DNA of 64,000 bases from contig NC_060979.1 in NCBI RefSeq assembly GCF_910589235.1, positions 1,550,001 to 1,614,000 on the forward strand. The letters run 5' to 3'. Of the stretch, positions 46,921 to 61,465 are shown piece after piece; the stretch's first letter is position 1; every line of letters begins with the position of its first letter. The DNA comes from Vespa crabro (lineage: Eukaryota > Arthropoda > Insecta > Hymenoptera > Vespidae). A program made the position numbers and the translations under genes. The notes beneath the pieces were generated by a model that saw only the letters and a list, made by a program, of their open reading frames with translations, searched no databases and had not been told where the DNA came from.

Positions 46921-47983
46921 TAAAAAAAAAAAGAAAAAAAAAAGAAAGAGTTTGAAATACACGTTTGAATAATACATCGTCCGAAAGGAGAAAAAAAAAA
47001 TTGAAGAAAGTTTATCCGTGAACATTAGACGGGGGTAAAAAACGTATTAGAAAATTGATCGATTAACTGTATCTCGTAGATATGGGGGTTGACGATCTAA
47101 AAATAAAATATTTATTCAATTTTATCCGACGTATGTCGGAAGATATTTAGCGACTACCTCGATAAAAAAGAAAAGAGAGAAAAAAAAAGAAAACTATTGC
47201 TACAACTCTCATTCGTACATTTTATCTTCCTTTCTTTTTTTTTTCTTTTTTCTTTTCTTTTTTCTACGCCGGTTCATTCGCTCGTAAAAGGGGGTTTGTT
47301 GATATCGTCGTTACGAAAGAAAGTTTCACGTGAAGTAACTTTTCCATTGGGGTGTTAGGGTGACAACGATAAAGACCATCCATCGAGTTTACCCCTTTTT
47401 TCAAATAAGTTATATCCTGTTTCCTGGTTATATTCAAAGTTTTTATTTCTATGATGTTCTTCATAAGAATAGTATCGAATGAAATAACAGACACTATAAA
47501 GATCTATTTATCGTTGCTACATTGTGATTATTAGGCAAATGTTAATTGTACGTTGTAAAATGTGTACGATTGAAAGGCTATTCGTTCGTATTAATTGATA
47601 AGAAAAATATCGATGTGAAAAAGTTTGAAAATATCCATACATTTCCAACGTCTATACCCTATCTTCTTCTATATATCTCTCAATTGTCATAACTTCATGG
47701 TGAACTTTGTCCTACGATAATTACGTACATTATACTCACCATAATACGTCAAAATTATAATCAATTATCGACAATGAAAGGATCACGTTCTTATATTCGA
47801 ACTGAAATAGAAAAATCAATAGAAGGACTAACAATACTATTCGCCGTTATATTCAATCGCATATACACCTTATTTATTGAATATCAAGTGAGTAGAATAA
47901 TTTATATTCCTTTTTGTTAGATTAATATTTTATTATAATAAGATTTTATAATATAATAAAAATATGTACATATATTTTTATAA

Positions 47984-48041
<58 letters not shown>

Positions 48042-48358
48042 TTAGTATAATATACACGATATGATTTCCGGTTGAGATTTCATGACCGACGTAAAGTTCC
48101 AAAATTTTTTCTATTATCAAATAATGCACGTTAATCCATATTAATATCCGAGAAAAAAAATGATGTTGGATTAACGCAAAAAAGAAAGTATGAAAACAAT
48201 ATGGAACGGATATTTGTCTTTCTTTTTCTTTGTTTTTTTTTTGTTTTCTTTTTTTTTATTAAAAATTGTATTAACTGGCTTAGAACGATGTTTCATTTTT
48301 GTGAAAATTAAAATTGTTCTCTTTAATAAATGGATCTAAAAAGAATACAAAAGAATCT
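46921..48358. other. Spacer between genes E and F
   Basis: 1.44 kb, a near-identical copy of the D/E spacer, including the (AT)n tract at 47987-48036 and the GTTTCACGTGAAGTAAC element near 47325. No gene supported. Confidence 0.65.
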
Positions 48359-49981
48359 TCATAGAAGAGTTCGCAGTAGTGACAGATATCCCATCGTAGT
48401 TTTGAGAATCTATAAAACATTTTAACGGGTAATATATGATAACGTTAACTTAAGTATAGCTAGGAAAAATTTTTTTTTCTTAAATACTTACGTCGGTAAA
48501 AGAGGCCAATGATAGGACGAAAAATTTACCGGAAGTTAATTGCTGTGGTTTCTTCATTCGCAACATACAAATTATTACCATTTTTAAGTTCATTGGTGAT
48601 ACGTTATACCACTCGTAACGATAAATTGCGTTGCTCAGGGTCAAACTCTAAATTTTTTTTATTATTTCAATGGTTAAATATATGGAAGGATTGAGTATAT
48701 TACAGAGTGTCCTATCGAATTTGATCGCAATAAATTTGTTCTTTTTTTTTTTCAAATATTATAAGGTACTCCCATAATTTGCAAATATGATTTAATAAAT
48801 ACAAATCATGTTTAGTTCGACTCAAGTATCTGATATATTTGAAAAAAAATATTTTTCTTGTCGTATATTGTAAAGCAACATTTGAAAAATTTCAAAAAGA
48901 AAAGAAAATTATTGTTTATAAAAATTAATCTATTTGTTTCATTTATAGTAAATAAATTTTTGTAAAATAAATTGATGTTAAAATAAAAAACTATAAATAA
49001 CTGAATCAATTACATACTGGGTATACAAATACTAAAGGATATAACAATACATATCCAATATCATTGGATCTATAAAAGAAATGTTTCAAATAAAATTTTC
49101 TACGTTTTGGAAGATAAATGTGATTTTATTAAAATCAGTCAAATTTTAACTTTATTTAACTTTATTTAATCACTCGTATCTGTATATAGAAATATCAATT
49201 AATATATATTAATAAATCATTTTAATCACTTAATTTAATTTACGTGATACTTAATCTTTTAGAAATGATTAATAAACTTATTTAAAAATATAACAAACCT
49301 GACATTAGAAATATATAATAAATAATATTACTTAATTAAGCAACAAATTAATATTAATTATCATTACGAAATTAAATATTAAACGATCTTAAATATAACT
49401 ATTGTAATTCTGATTTATTAATTAAACTTTATTCAGTTTCGAAATAAAAATTATAAAATAATTAATAAACGTTTTGTTTCTTTCGATTCTTTTGTGATAT
49501 CAAACAAAAATAATTTAATTATAATAATAGAATTACGAATGAACAATTATCACACAATAAAATATTTTTAATAACAATCGAAATATTTTACTGACAATCA
49601 AATAATATAAGACACCCTGGATATAGTTAATTAATTCAATTACTTCTCGAATAAGACACTCGCCGATGTAACAATAAAGAAACAATGTACTCAATGTGCT
49701 CAAAGCATAAAAGCAGAATACGATTAACGTTAATGTTTCTTTGCTTACTGAATCCTAAAATAAAATTGTAAAGATTAGAAAAAAAAATTAAAAAGATAAA
49801 TCAAAGATATTCGTTACATGAAATGCATTAACACTTTATATGTAATACGTACTAAAATTGTATTGTAGGCAGATGAACAAAGTTGAAACGTTGTGCTTAC
49901 TAACTGTTGCAATATTATTACATTAAAATTATCTTCCAAAGTTTTCGCTTGTCTAAAAAATGTCAAATAACATATAAATAA

Positions 49982-50077
<96 letters not shown>

Positions 50078-52277
50078 TACATATGAGACATTTATTTATT
50101 ATGATAATAAATGTAATATGATATATCAAATATAAGAAATATTTGTAACAGAGGACTCAATCTTTCTTTAGATATTTTTTTTTCTTCGTACAGAATGAAC
50201 GGTCACGTTAAAAGTATACAAAAATAAAATTCAAATATATTTCTAAAAAATAATATGTAACATTAATTACATATATCAGTATTTTATTAGTTGAATAATC
50301 AAATACATAATTTTTCTTTTTTTTTTCTTCTTTCTTTAATACATTTTAAATCTCATACATTTTGATTTGGAAAAAAAAATTTCAGGAAGAAATTACTTGT
50401 TTTCATTTCATGTGGAACATATCATCGTTATAAAAAAAAAGATTGCAAATTTCTGTTTGAAAGAAAAAAAAAGTAGCTAAGTTGATTTGTTGGAAAATGA
50501 CCTTGAAAATTTATTCCAAATAAAGTTACCACGATTGACATGACATTTTATCAACGAAATCGAATAATTCGAACGCTCGAAAATAATTTTTAATCGTAAA
50601 TGTTTTTGAGTTTAACGAAAAAGATATTTTGTAAATTCCATTCTATCAATCTTTCTGTTATAAAATAATCTAGATAACAATTATTGTATTCTATTGAAAA
50701 TGATAAGGAAAATTTTCATTATATTAAAGAAAATTACATCATCAATTAATATTTACCTTATCAATACGTAATGTCGAAGTAAAAGTTCCTTTATATTATG
50801 TTGAAAAGCATTAGAGTCGTCGAGAATTTCTTTGAGCATAGAACTGAGAATTCCAAATTGTGCGGCAATATGAAATGCAAGATTGGCGAACAAACAATCA
50901 AATCCGACGAAACCTAGTACAATACTTGGTACTACCAACATCTGATAAATACAGAGAAAAATATAGATCCTAATGTCGCGTATATCGCCAATGGTTCGTG
51001 TTTTGTACGGTAGTTTGTAACTCAATGACGAATTGCTTATGACTGTAACGAATAAAATATAATATATAATAAAAATATATATGGAAGTTAAAATAAAATA
51101 CGATATATTTCTATAATACATGTATGATTGTATAATAATAATAATAATAATAATATATATATACATAAATTTCAAATAGTGAATTTAAAAAATTAAATTT
51201 AGAGGAATTAAGAACGATAATTGCTATTAGAATAAGTCGCTTCCGAATAAAAGAATATATTGGAGACTTCGAATATTCTTCGAATAAATTAAACTATTAT
51301 TATTATTGTTACTGTAAATTAATTTGAAAGATTTTCTTTTTTCAACTTAAAGATATAGTAAGTTAGTAACCATACTTATTGTAACAAGATTTCATATATT
51401 TTTCTTCGATCATTTTCTCATTGAACATTAAGGTTGTTTACATTTGAAAGAAATCAATTTATTTGATTGAAAAGTTGATTAAACAATCGTAATAATTATT
51501 CCAAAAAGTAGTCAAAAAAAAATACGATATTCCAAAAAAGATACTAGTGGATCATTAAACTTCCAGTTTGAACCAGAAGTTCGACATAATTTATCAGATT
51601 ATTAAAATATATTTTTCACATGAAAACACGAAATTTTGCTTAATATATATATATAAATAAATTTTCTCATTTTTTTCGTTTGTTCCAAACAAAAGAGATA
51701 TTCAACAACGTTGATAATTTTGTGATAGCTCTGTATACACAGAAAAATGGATAAAATAGTAATTAATAAAATTATTTCTTGTATTAATATGATAGAACGT
51801 TTACCCATTTTTACATTTGGCAACAATGCGTTGATGTAATAAAAAACAGTGCTAAATGTCATCGTGGTAACAGCAACTAAAACATAATATTTCGCCATTT
51901 TGGTATATTTGATAAAAATGAATCTCTTCTCGAACGTATTGTATTTGTCGGCGATGAAATTATTTTGTATTTCGGCAAGCAAACGTCCTAATGCTTGTCT
52001 GTTTTTCCAGCACGTTGTTATTTTAATTAGCGTCATTAGGAGTAGTACGTTTTCGCTAAAAATTACCATGTAAACATCAAAGTCATGTTTACAATGTATG
52101 AATTCGGCAAATGTCAATAAACAATGTAAAAGAAGATAAATAAAAAAAAAGAGAAAGAGGGCATTAGAAATTTCGAGGGGCCAAATTCCAACGTATTTCA
52201 GTAATAATCTGTTCCATAGTAATGACTTCTTTGCCTCGGTTACGTCGATCGTCTGTAAGAATAATAATAAATATATT

Positions 52278-52309
<32 letters not shown>

Positions 52310-53564
52310 TATAAATTAGTAAATACTTGAAGATAAATAATAAATTATTAAAAATTAAATAAAGAATATTATTTAATAACTATTGCCTAAAAAAAAATTA
52401 TATAATGTTATTTTATCGATCTCGTTAATATGAAAAAATCAGCAGCTGGTAATAATAATTGAATAAAAAAAATAAATTTATTAATATTTATAATATATAA
52501 GTGTATATTTATATTAAATTATGATATTACTTTCTTTTTCTCCTTAATGAATAAATATACAATATATAATTAATCTAAGATACATATACACATATACAAG
52601 TTTTATCGAATTTACGATTCATCCCTTTTTTATATAATTTGAAAAGGAAAAAATAATTTGCACATTAGTGGTTAACGATTCCTATAGGTTACAATCAAAA
52701 AGTTTTTTTTTCTTTTATAATCAGTATGATTATTTAGTATTGTAATCACGTCCAATTAATATTCACTAATACATTTTAATTGTTAACACCTTAGCATTTT
52801 TTTCGTGCTACAAATTTTTTTTCATTGAGTTAGATGAAATAATTAGTTAAAATAAAAAAATTTTGAGAAAGAAAGCAAATATTATCAAAAAAAGAAAAAA
52901 AACGAACTTAATATATGATCATTATAATTTAATGTACCAGAAAAATTACAAATTTATTTTGTAAAAAATATTCTAGCACAAAAGCAATAAGAAAAACAAA
53001 TCAAAAGTAAAAATTACTGCAGAACATTAACAATTATTCTGTCTCTTATCTTCATATGTTAATAATAAAAAATTTAGTTGCAAGTAAAAGAAAAATAATT
53101 TAGAATCCAAATAATCGAGTACTCTAATTTGAAAATAAAGTTCAATTAAGCTTTGGAAGAAAACAAAAAAAAATGATTGTCGTGAAGAAACATATTGCTT
53201 AGAAAAAAAATTCGATATATATGGCGATCTAAAAAAAAAAAGCTGATACATTATCTCAAATCAATACGATCAATTTTTATTAAACATTTTATAATAAAGC
53301 TTGAAGAACGCACAAACAAAAATTCTATCCATAAGTAATTTCTTCCCAGTGTCACCATATTAATAATAAAAATCATGATATAAAAATATTACACTGACTG
53401 AAAGAAGAAAAAAAAAAGAAAAAAAAACAAATTTGTCTACAAATAAAAATACATAAATTGTATGTAAACAATATGTACGTGCAATATCAAAATTATACAC
53501 AGCACAGATGTAAGAGTGTAACGAGAGTAACTATTATCCGTCTTACTTCTATCTTCGTGCCCAT
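48359..53564 (-). CDS. Odorant receptor gene F (7tm_6), complete, 389 aa, seven exons
   Basis: Exons: 53547-53564 (MGTKIE), 51805-52252, 50757-51042, 49853-49952, 49644-49754, 48492-48647, 48359-48409 (stop TGA). Exon 2 begins TIDVTEAKKS and its first helix ends HCLLTFAEFIH. Exon 3 carries TRTIGDIRDIRIY, and IAAQF where E has ITAQF. Two unusual changes are seen in the C-terminal half: exon 4 has LVSTTF where all other D-G genes have LMGTTF, and exon 5 ends GECLIRE where the array otherwise has Q before the last E. Exon 6 reads SLTLSNAIYRYEWYNVSPMN. The end is MGYLSLLRTLL. All splice sites are GT-AG and the frame is open, so the changes are substitutions, not damage. Confidence 0.94.
49985..50070. 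repeat. (AT)n microsatellite in intron 3 of gene F
   Basis: About 40 AT units with two or three single-base interruptions, next to the exon 4 acceptor. It is nearly twice the length of the tract in gene E. Confidence 0.95.
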
Positions 53565-53635
53565 GTTATCCCTTTGAAGGTTCACAACTGACTGACAGGA
53601 AAACGATCGATCAACCCCCGTTGTAAACTCCTATT
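53565..53635 (-). promoter_or_regulatory. Shared 5' block upstream of gene F
   Basis: Same as gene E except TTGATCGATCGTTTTCC. The upstream region stays nearly identical to that of E until about 54092. Confidence 0.6.
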
Positions 53636-55023
53636 TAAAAAAAAAAAGAAAAAAAAAAAGAAAGAGTTTGAAATGCACGTTTGAATAATACATCGTCCGA
53701 AAGGAGAAAAAAAAAATTGAAGAAAGTTTATCCATGAACATTAGACGGGGGTAAAAAAACGTATTAGAAAACTGATCGATTAACTGTATCTCGTTGATAT
53801 GGGGGTTGACGATCTAAAAATAAAATATTTATTCAATTTTATTCGATGTATGTCGGAAGATATTTAGCGACTACCTCGATAAAAAAAAAAAGAGAGAGAA
53901 AAAAAAAGAAAACTATTGCTACAACTCTCATTCGTACATTTTATCTTCCTTTCTTTTTTTTTTCTTTTTTCTTTTCTTTTTTCTACGCCGGTTCATTCGC
54001 TCGTAAAAGGGGGTTTGTTGATATCGTCGTTACGAAAGAAAGTTTCACGTGAAGTAACTTTTCCATTGGGGTGTTAGGGTGACAACGATAAAGGCTTTCC
54101 ACCATGTATACCCCGCTTCTTTATATGTTGCATCCTATTTCCTCGTTAGATTCAAAGTTTCCCTTTTTTATGGTGTTCGTCATATGAATACTATCGGTTG
54201 AACTGAGTAACACTACAGCAATCTTCTTCTCGTCGTTTCATTGTGATCATTTTGAATGTGTTAAGTGTACGTCGTACGATGCTTACGATTGAAACGCGTC
54301 CGTTCGAATTAATTGATAAGAAAAATTTCAATGTGAACAAGTTTGAAAATATATATACATTTCCGACGTTCATATCTATCTTCTTCCATATATATATATA
54401 TCTATCAATTGCCATAACTTCGTGTTGAACTTTGTCTTACGATAATTACGTGCATTATACTAACCGTAATAAGTTCAAGTTTGTAATCAATTATCGACAA
54501 TAAGAGAACGGTGTGCTTACGTTCGAATTGAAGCAAAAAAATCAATACAATGATTATCAATAATATTTGACATGTTCAATCGCATATACATCTTATTTGT
54601 TGAATACTGAGTGAGTAGTATAATTTTTATTATTATTACTATATGTTATTATATTAATATTATTTAACACAATTAATATTCATTCGAAAATTTATATAAT
54701 CTATATATATATATATATATATTATATTTAATATAATATATATAAAAAGCTTTTTTTTATAACCGACGTGTATTTCAAGGAATTAATTATGATTAAACAA
54801 TGTTCATTAATTTATATTAAAATTTGCGTTAAAATTATATCAAATTAACGAAACTCAAAATATATGGAACTGAAATTTTGTTCTTTTTTTTTTTTTATTA
54901 TTAAACAATCTATCAAATGAATTAGAACAACGCTTAATTAGTAAATTAATTAATAAATATTAACGAAAAATAAATGTGTTCTCCATAATAGGTGAATTAT
55001 AAAATAGAATGAAAAGAAATTTT
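53636..55023. other. Spacer between genes F and G
   Basis: 1.4 kb. The half next to F matches the E/F spacer, but from about 54093 to gene G the sequence is clearly diverged (for example AAAGGCTTTCCACC where others have AAAGACCATCCATC). No gene supported. Confidence 0.65.
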
Positions 55024-58000
55024 TCAAAGGAGAGTTCGTAGTAGTGACAGATATCCCATCGTAGTTTTGAGAATCTATAAAACATTTTAACGAGTAACAT
55101 ATTTTAACATTAACTTAAGTATAAGTGGAAGAACTTTTTTTTGTTTTTTTTTCTTTTTTTTTTTTTTCTTAAATACTTACGTCGGTAAAGGAGGCCAATG
55201 ATAAGACGAAAAATTTACCGGAAGTTAATTGTTCTGGTCTTTTCATTCGCATCAAACAAATGTTAATCATTTTTAAATTCATAGGTGACACGTTGTACCA
55301 CTCGTAACGATAAATTGCGTTGCTCAGGTTCCAACTCTAAATTTTTTAAAATAAATTTCAATGGCTAATTGATATCGAGGGATCGATAATATTACAGAGT
55401 GTCCTATCGAATTTGATCGCAATCAATTTGTTTTTCTTTTTTTTTCTTTCATATATTATAGGATTATTCTTAGCAAATTGCAAATATTTTGTAATAAATA
55501 CAAGTCAGTTTTAATTCGCCTTATGTCTTTGATGTGCACGAAAAAGAAAAGAAAAAAAAAGAATTATATTTTTCTTGTCGTATATTTAAAAATACAAGAA
55601 AGAAATGAGAAGAAAAGAAATTATTGTTCATAAAAAGAAAATTAATCTATTTCTTTCAATTATAATAAATAAATTTTTGTCAAATAAATTGACGTTAATT
55701 GAAAAAATTAGAAATAATCGAATCAATAACATACAGGATGTCTCGATTCAAAAGGATATAACAATATATTTTCGATATATTCACTACTAACAAATGTTTC
55801 AAATAAAATTTTTATTTAAATCAGACACCCTATATATATATATATATATGAACATATCAATTAATTATATGAGCCATTTATTTTGAAAGTGGCCTAACTC
55901 CATTTGTCAATTTTTCCCAGTTGCTATAATTACATGTACAACTTTATGTTATTTATCAGTAAAGCATTTCAGGTTGCTTATATTCCGAGCAAATACGATA
56001 ATTCTTGGCACATAAGTTTTCAGAGTTAGTTCAATAATTTAACCGTTTATTTTGAAAGTGGCCTAACTCCATTTATACTTAAATCAATGAATGAAAATGA
56101 AAATTTTTAAGTCCTGAATTTATTACCACGTCGGGGTAGACCAAGAAAATTCGAAAATATTGTATTGACACCACTGTATAAAAATATCAAACAAATTACA
56201 ACAGCAAAATTCAAGGACATAATTGATCTATTACGATATATACCACCGGAACATTATGATTTCTTCAAATCCCTTTCATACACACAAAATCTAGATGAGT
56301 AGTAAATTGTTTTGTAATAAATTTATTTTTGTAATTTTGTACGTTATGTAGTTAAAAAATGTTTTGAATCGCATAAATTATGTTTTCGAAGTGTTTTAAA
56401 GATATGTAAAATAAATTGAGTATTGTTTTTTTCAATTTGAAGCATCTTAAATTATGTTAAATGAACTTGGGCACCTTCAAATTTTATAATGAATCTGATT
56501 GTTAATTTTGAAAGTGGCCTAACTCCATTCTTGATAAGAAAACGCATATTATTCACTTAATAATTGCCACTATTTTAATAGGAACTATAAATTTAACATC
56601 CTTAGATACACTTAAGTAGTATGACTCATTAGTATCCTATACGTATATTTTTTAATTCATTGAAACGCAAACCCTTAAATATCTCGATTTGAAGATAAAT
56701 GGAGTTAGGCCACTTTCAAAATAAACGACTCATATATTAATAAATCAATTCAATCATCAAATTTAATTTATCTCATACTTAATGATTCAGGAATGATTAA
56801 CAAATTTATTTTAAAATATAACAAATCAAACATTGGAAATATTCGAAAAATAATATTACTTAATTTGTCAAACAAATTAATAATAATTATTATTACAAAA
56901 TGAAATATTGAACGATTTTAAATATCATTAATATTTTTTTTTCTTTTTTTTTTTTTTTCTTTTATTATTAATGAAACTTCACTCAGTTTATAAGTAAAGA
57001 TTACAGATAATATATTAATAAAGATTTTTCTTCGTAAAATTGATTTTGTTCGTTTGCTTTTCATTGTCAAATCAAATAAAAATAATTTAATTATAATAAT
57101 AAAATTACGAATGTGTATTTATTACATATTAAAATATTGTCAATAACAATTGAAATATTTCACTGACGATCAAGTTACATAAGACAGCCTGTATGTAGTC
57201 AATTAATTTCAATTACTTCTTGAATAAGACACTCGCCGATGTAACAATAAACGAACAATGTACTTAGTGTGCTCAAAGCATAAAAACAGAATATGAGCAA
57301 CGTTAATACTTCCTTCTTTACTGTATTCTGAAACAAAATTCTGAAGATTAGAAAAATATAAATCAAATATAATCCTTACATTTGATACATTAATATATTA
57401 TAACGTATAATAGATACCAAAAGTGTATGATAACCAGATTCACAAAGTTGAAAAGTTGTGCCCATTAATTGTTGCAATATTATTACATTAAAATTGTCTT
57501 CCAATGTTTTCGCTTGTCTAGAAAAAAAAAAAATTTATCAAATATATATATTAGAAACTTACGTAATTCGATTATTGATTTAATACCATAAATTAAATAT
57601 AAGAAAAATATTTATATATATTTGTATATAAATAAATAAAAATTTGTATATGTGCCCATAATTATGAAAGTGATCTAAGTCATATATTTCTCGTTTCGAG
57701 ATATATAATGAATTGCATTTGAACGAATTAAAAAATATTTTTATATTATACGACATTTTAATTTATAATTTTCTTAATCTTGATTAATTGAAATTTATTA
57801 TGAATATGAAATTTTGTATGAATTTCATACGAAAATGTTGTTTTGAAAGCTCTAATTGACTTAGACCATTTTAAAAAATAATTGAATGTTCTATAAATGA
57901 CTTTAAGCAATAAAGAACTATGAGTTTTATTTGAAACAATAACTTCAATGAAATAATTCATGAACATTTATTAATTATTTTTAGAAAGTAATCCATTTTT

Positions 58001-60910
58001 ATCATTTTTTCTAATTTTTATGATTCTTAAAATGTTCCTGATAAACATTCGTTTTATCGAAAATGGCTTTCTCCTTCTACACTTTTCTATCAATTCATGA
58101 TAATGCTCAGAGTTGTATAAGTAAGTTGCTTTTTTTATTTTCATTTCTATCAAACCGAAGTCACGGTCATTTGGTAGAAAGGAATTTTCGTTATCATTTA
58201 TTATACCATCTTACTATGATTTAGACCACTTTCATAATTAACATTAAATGAATTCCGTATAACGTTGAAATTACATCCACTATTTAAAGGTTCATTTTTG
58301 ACGATATCGTAAAAATTACATTAAATACATATAGTTTAAGATAATGTGGATGTGAAATAAATGATAACTCATTTATGTGAAATTTTTACTTAGATCACTT
58401 TCATAATTATGGGAACATATAAATAATTTATATATAATTTGTCTATAAATAAATGAAAATATTTGTATATAAATAAAAAAAAGATATATATGTATATATA
58501 AATATTTTATATATTTGTTACAGAGATTTTAATTTTTTTTTTTTTGTATATTTCTTTTACTTCGTATAAAAATAAACTGTTTACATTTTGAAACTGCACA
58601 TAGAAAAAATCAGATATATTTGTAAAAATTATATATATAAATTAATATATATATATATATATTAATATAAAAATTTGTATATAAATCATTTATTACTTAT
58701 ATCAATATATAATTTGTTGAATAATCAAATATAAGCTTTTCTTTTTTTCCTTTTTTTTTTTTTTTAATACATTTTAATCCTCGGAGAATTGATTTCGAGC
58801 TCGAAGAAAAAAAAATACCTCAAACAAAATTTACTTGTCTTTTTGTTCACGTGGAATATGTGAACGTTATAAAAAAAAAAAAAAAAGAAACAAAAAAATG
58901 TTTTCTGTTTGAAAAAATAGCACATGTCTTTTTAAAAAATAATCTTGAAAACTTAGAAAATATAAAGATACGATAATTGCAACGACATTTTATCATTAGA
59001 ATCGAACAATTCACGTTCGAAAAATTTTTCATTCATAAATGACGTTGAATTAATCACAAAAAAAAAAAAAAAAAAAAAAAAATATGTAACCTGCGTTGTA
59101 TCGATCGTCGCTTTATAACATGATCTACATTCCAATTTTTGTTATTGAATTGGATTTAAAAAAAAAAAATAAAACAAAAGAAAAAAAAAATTTCTTTTTA
59201 TTATATTTAAAAAAAATTATTTTATCAATTTTTTCTTACCTTATCAATTTGTAATGCCGTAGTACAAGTTCTCTCATATTATGTTGAAAAGCATTAGGAT
59301 CATCGAGAATTTCTTTAATCATAAAACTAAGAATTCTAAATTGTGCGGTAATATGAAATGAGAGATTGACGAACAAACAATCAAATCCAACGAAACCAAG
59401 TACAATACTCGGTATTATCAACATCTGATAAAAGCAGAGAAAAACATAGATCTTAACATCGTGAATTTCTACAATGGTTCGTAATTTGTACGGTAGTTTG
59501 TAACTCAATGACGAATTTCTTAGAGCTGTAACGAAAAAAACAAAATATATAATAAAAATATATATAGAAATTAAAATGAAATACGATCTATTTCTATAAT
59601 ACATGTATGATTTATATAATAATATATATATATATATACATAAATTTCAGATAGTGAATTTAAAAAATGAAATTTAGATGAATTAAGAACCATAATTGCT
59701 ATTAGAATAAGTCGCTTCCGAATAAAAGAATATATTGGAGACTTCGAATATTCTTCGAATAAATTAAACTATTATTATTATTGTTACTGTAAATTAATTT
59801 GAAAGATTTTCTTTTTTCAACTTAAAGATATAGTAAGTTAGTAACCATACTTATTGTAACAAGATTTCATATATTTTTCTTCGATCATTTTCTCATTGAA
59901 CATTAAGGTTGTTTACATTTGAAAGAAATCAATTTATTTGATTGAAAAGTTGATTAAACAATCGTAATAATTATTCCAAAAAGTAGTCAAAAAAAAATAC
60001 GATATTCCAAAAAAGATACTAGTGGATCATTAAACTTCCAGTTTGAACCAGAAGTTCGACATAATTTATCAGATTATTAAAATATATTTTTCACATGAAA
60101 ACACGAAATTTTGCTTAATATATATATATAAATAAATTTTCTCATTCTTTTCGTTTGTTCCAAACAAAAGAGATATTCAACAACGTTGATAATTTTGTGA
60201 TAACTCTGTATACGCAGAAAAATGGATAAAATAGTAATTAATAAAATTATCTCTTGTATAAATTTGATAGAACGATTACCCATTTTCACATTTGGTAACA
60301 AAGCCCGAATATAATAAAATCCAGTTGTTAATGTCATCGATGTAACTGCTAATAAAAGATAATATTTCGCCATTTTGGTATATTTGATAAAAATGAATCT
60401 CTTCTCGAACGTATTATAGTTGTCTACGATGAAATTATTTTCTATTTCAGCTAGCAGACGTTTTAATGCTTGTCTGTTTATCCAACACGACGTTATTTTC
60501 ATTAGCGTCATTAGGATCAATAAGTTTTCGTCAAAAATTGCCATGTAAACGTCGAAATCGTGTTTACGATATGTCAATTCGGCAAATGCCAATGAACAAT
60601 GTAAGAGAAGATAAATAAAGAAAAAGAAAAAAAGGACATTAGAAATTTCGAGTGGCCAAATTCCAACGTATTTCAATAATAATCTGTTCCATAGTAATGA
60701 CTTCTTTGCCTCGGTTACGTCGATTGTCTGTAATAATAATAATAAATATATTTATATATATATAAATTAGTAAATATTGGAAAAAGATATAATAAATTAT
60801 TAGAAATGAAATAAAAAATATTATTTAGTAATTATAGTCTAAAAAAAAATTATAGAATGTTATTTTAATGATTTCGTTAATACGATAAAATCGAATACGG
60901 TCGATTGTCT

Positions 60911-60964
<54 letters not shown>

Positions 60965-61432
60965 GTAATAATTATAATAATAATAATAATAAATATATAT
61001 ATATATATAAAAGTTAGTAAATAATTGAAACATATAGTAAATTATGAGAAGTGGAATAAAGAACATTATTTAGTAAAAAAAATTAATTATATTACGTGAT
61101 TTTAATGATATCATTTATATAATAAAATCGATAATTGATAATAATAAATAGATAAAAAAAAATAAAATTAAAAATTTTTAACAAAAATTATGCGGAATAA
61201 TACGAATGTTATCATTGATTTAATAAAAAGCATGGCTATTAATAATAAAAATAAATGTTTTTTTTTTTTTTTATTATATTTTAATAAATTAAATTTTTAT
61301 TTGAAATATTTTAATCCTTTCAGTATCTAAAAAATATTACATACTGATGTATATTAATTTCTTTTAATGTATTAAAATATTTAATTTATTAGTTCATTAG
61401 AATTTTCGGTTTTTATTGATAACTTTATTAAG

Positions 61433-61465
<33 letters not shown>

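Noticed and set aside
53846..54052. Plus-strand frame ending in TKESFT, similar to 62785-62979
   Set aside because: Most of it is translated poly-A and poly-T. The short shared end lies in the conserved spacer and the substitutions between copies are not codon-like.
57758..57967. Second small minus-strand frame in the 767-bp TIR element, as a receptor exon or gene
   Set aside because: No receptor motif. It follows the basic ORF in the element and overlaps an internal core repeat, so it is probably noncoding or a remnant.
60860..61066. Poly-tyrosine frame
   Set aside because: Translation of a TAA trinucleotide repeat in intron 1 of gene G.
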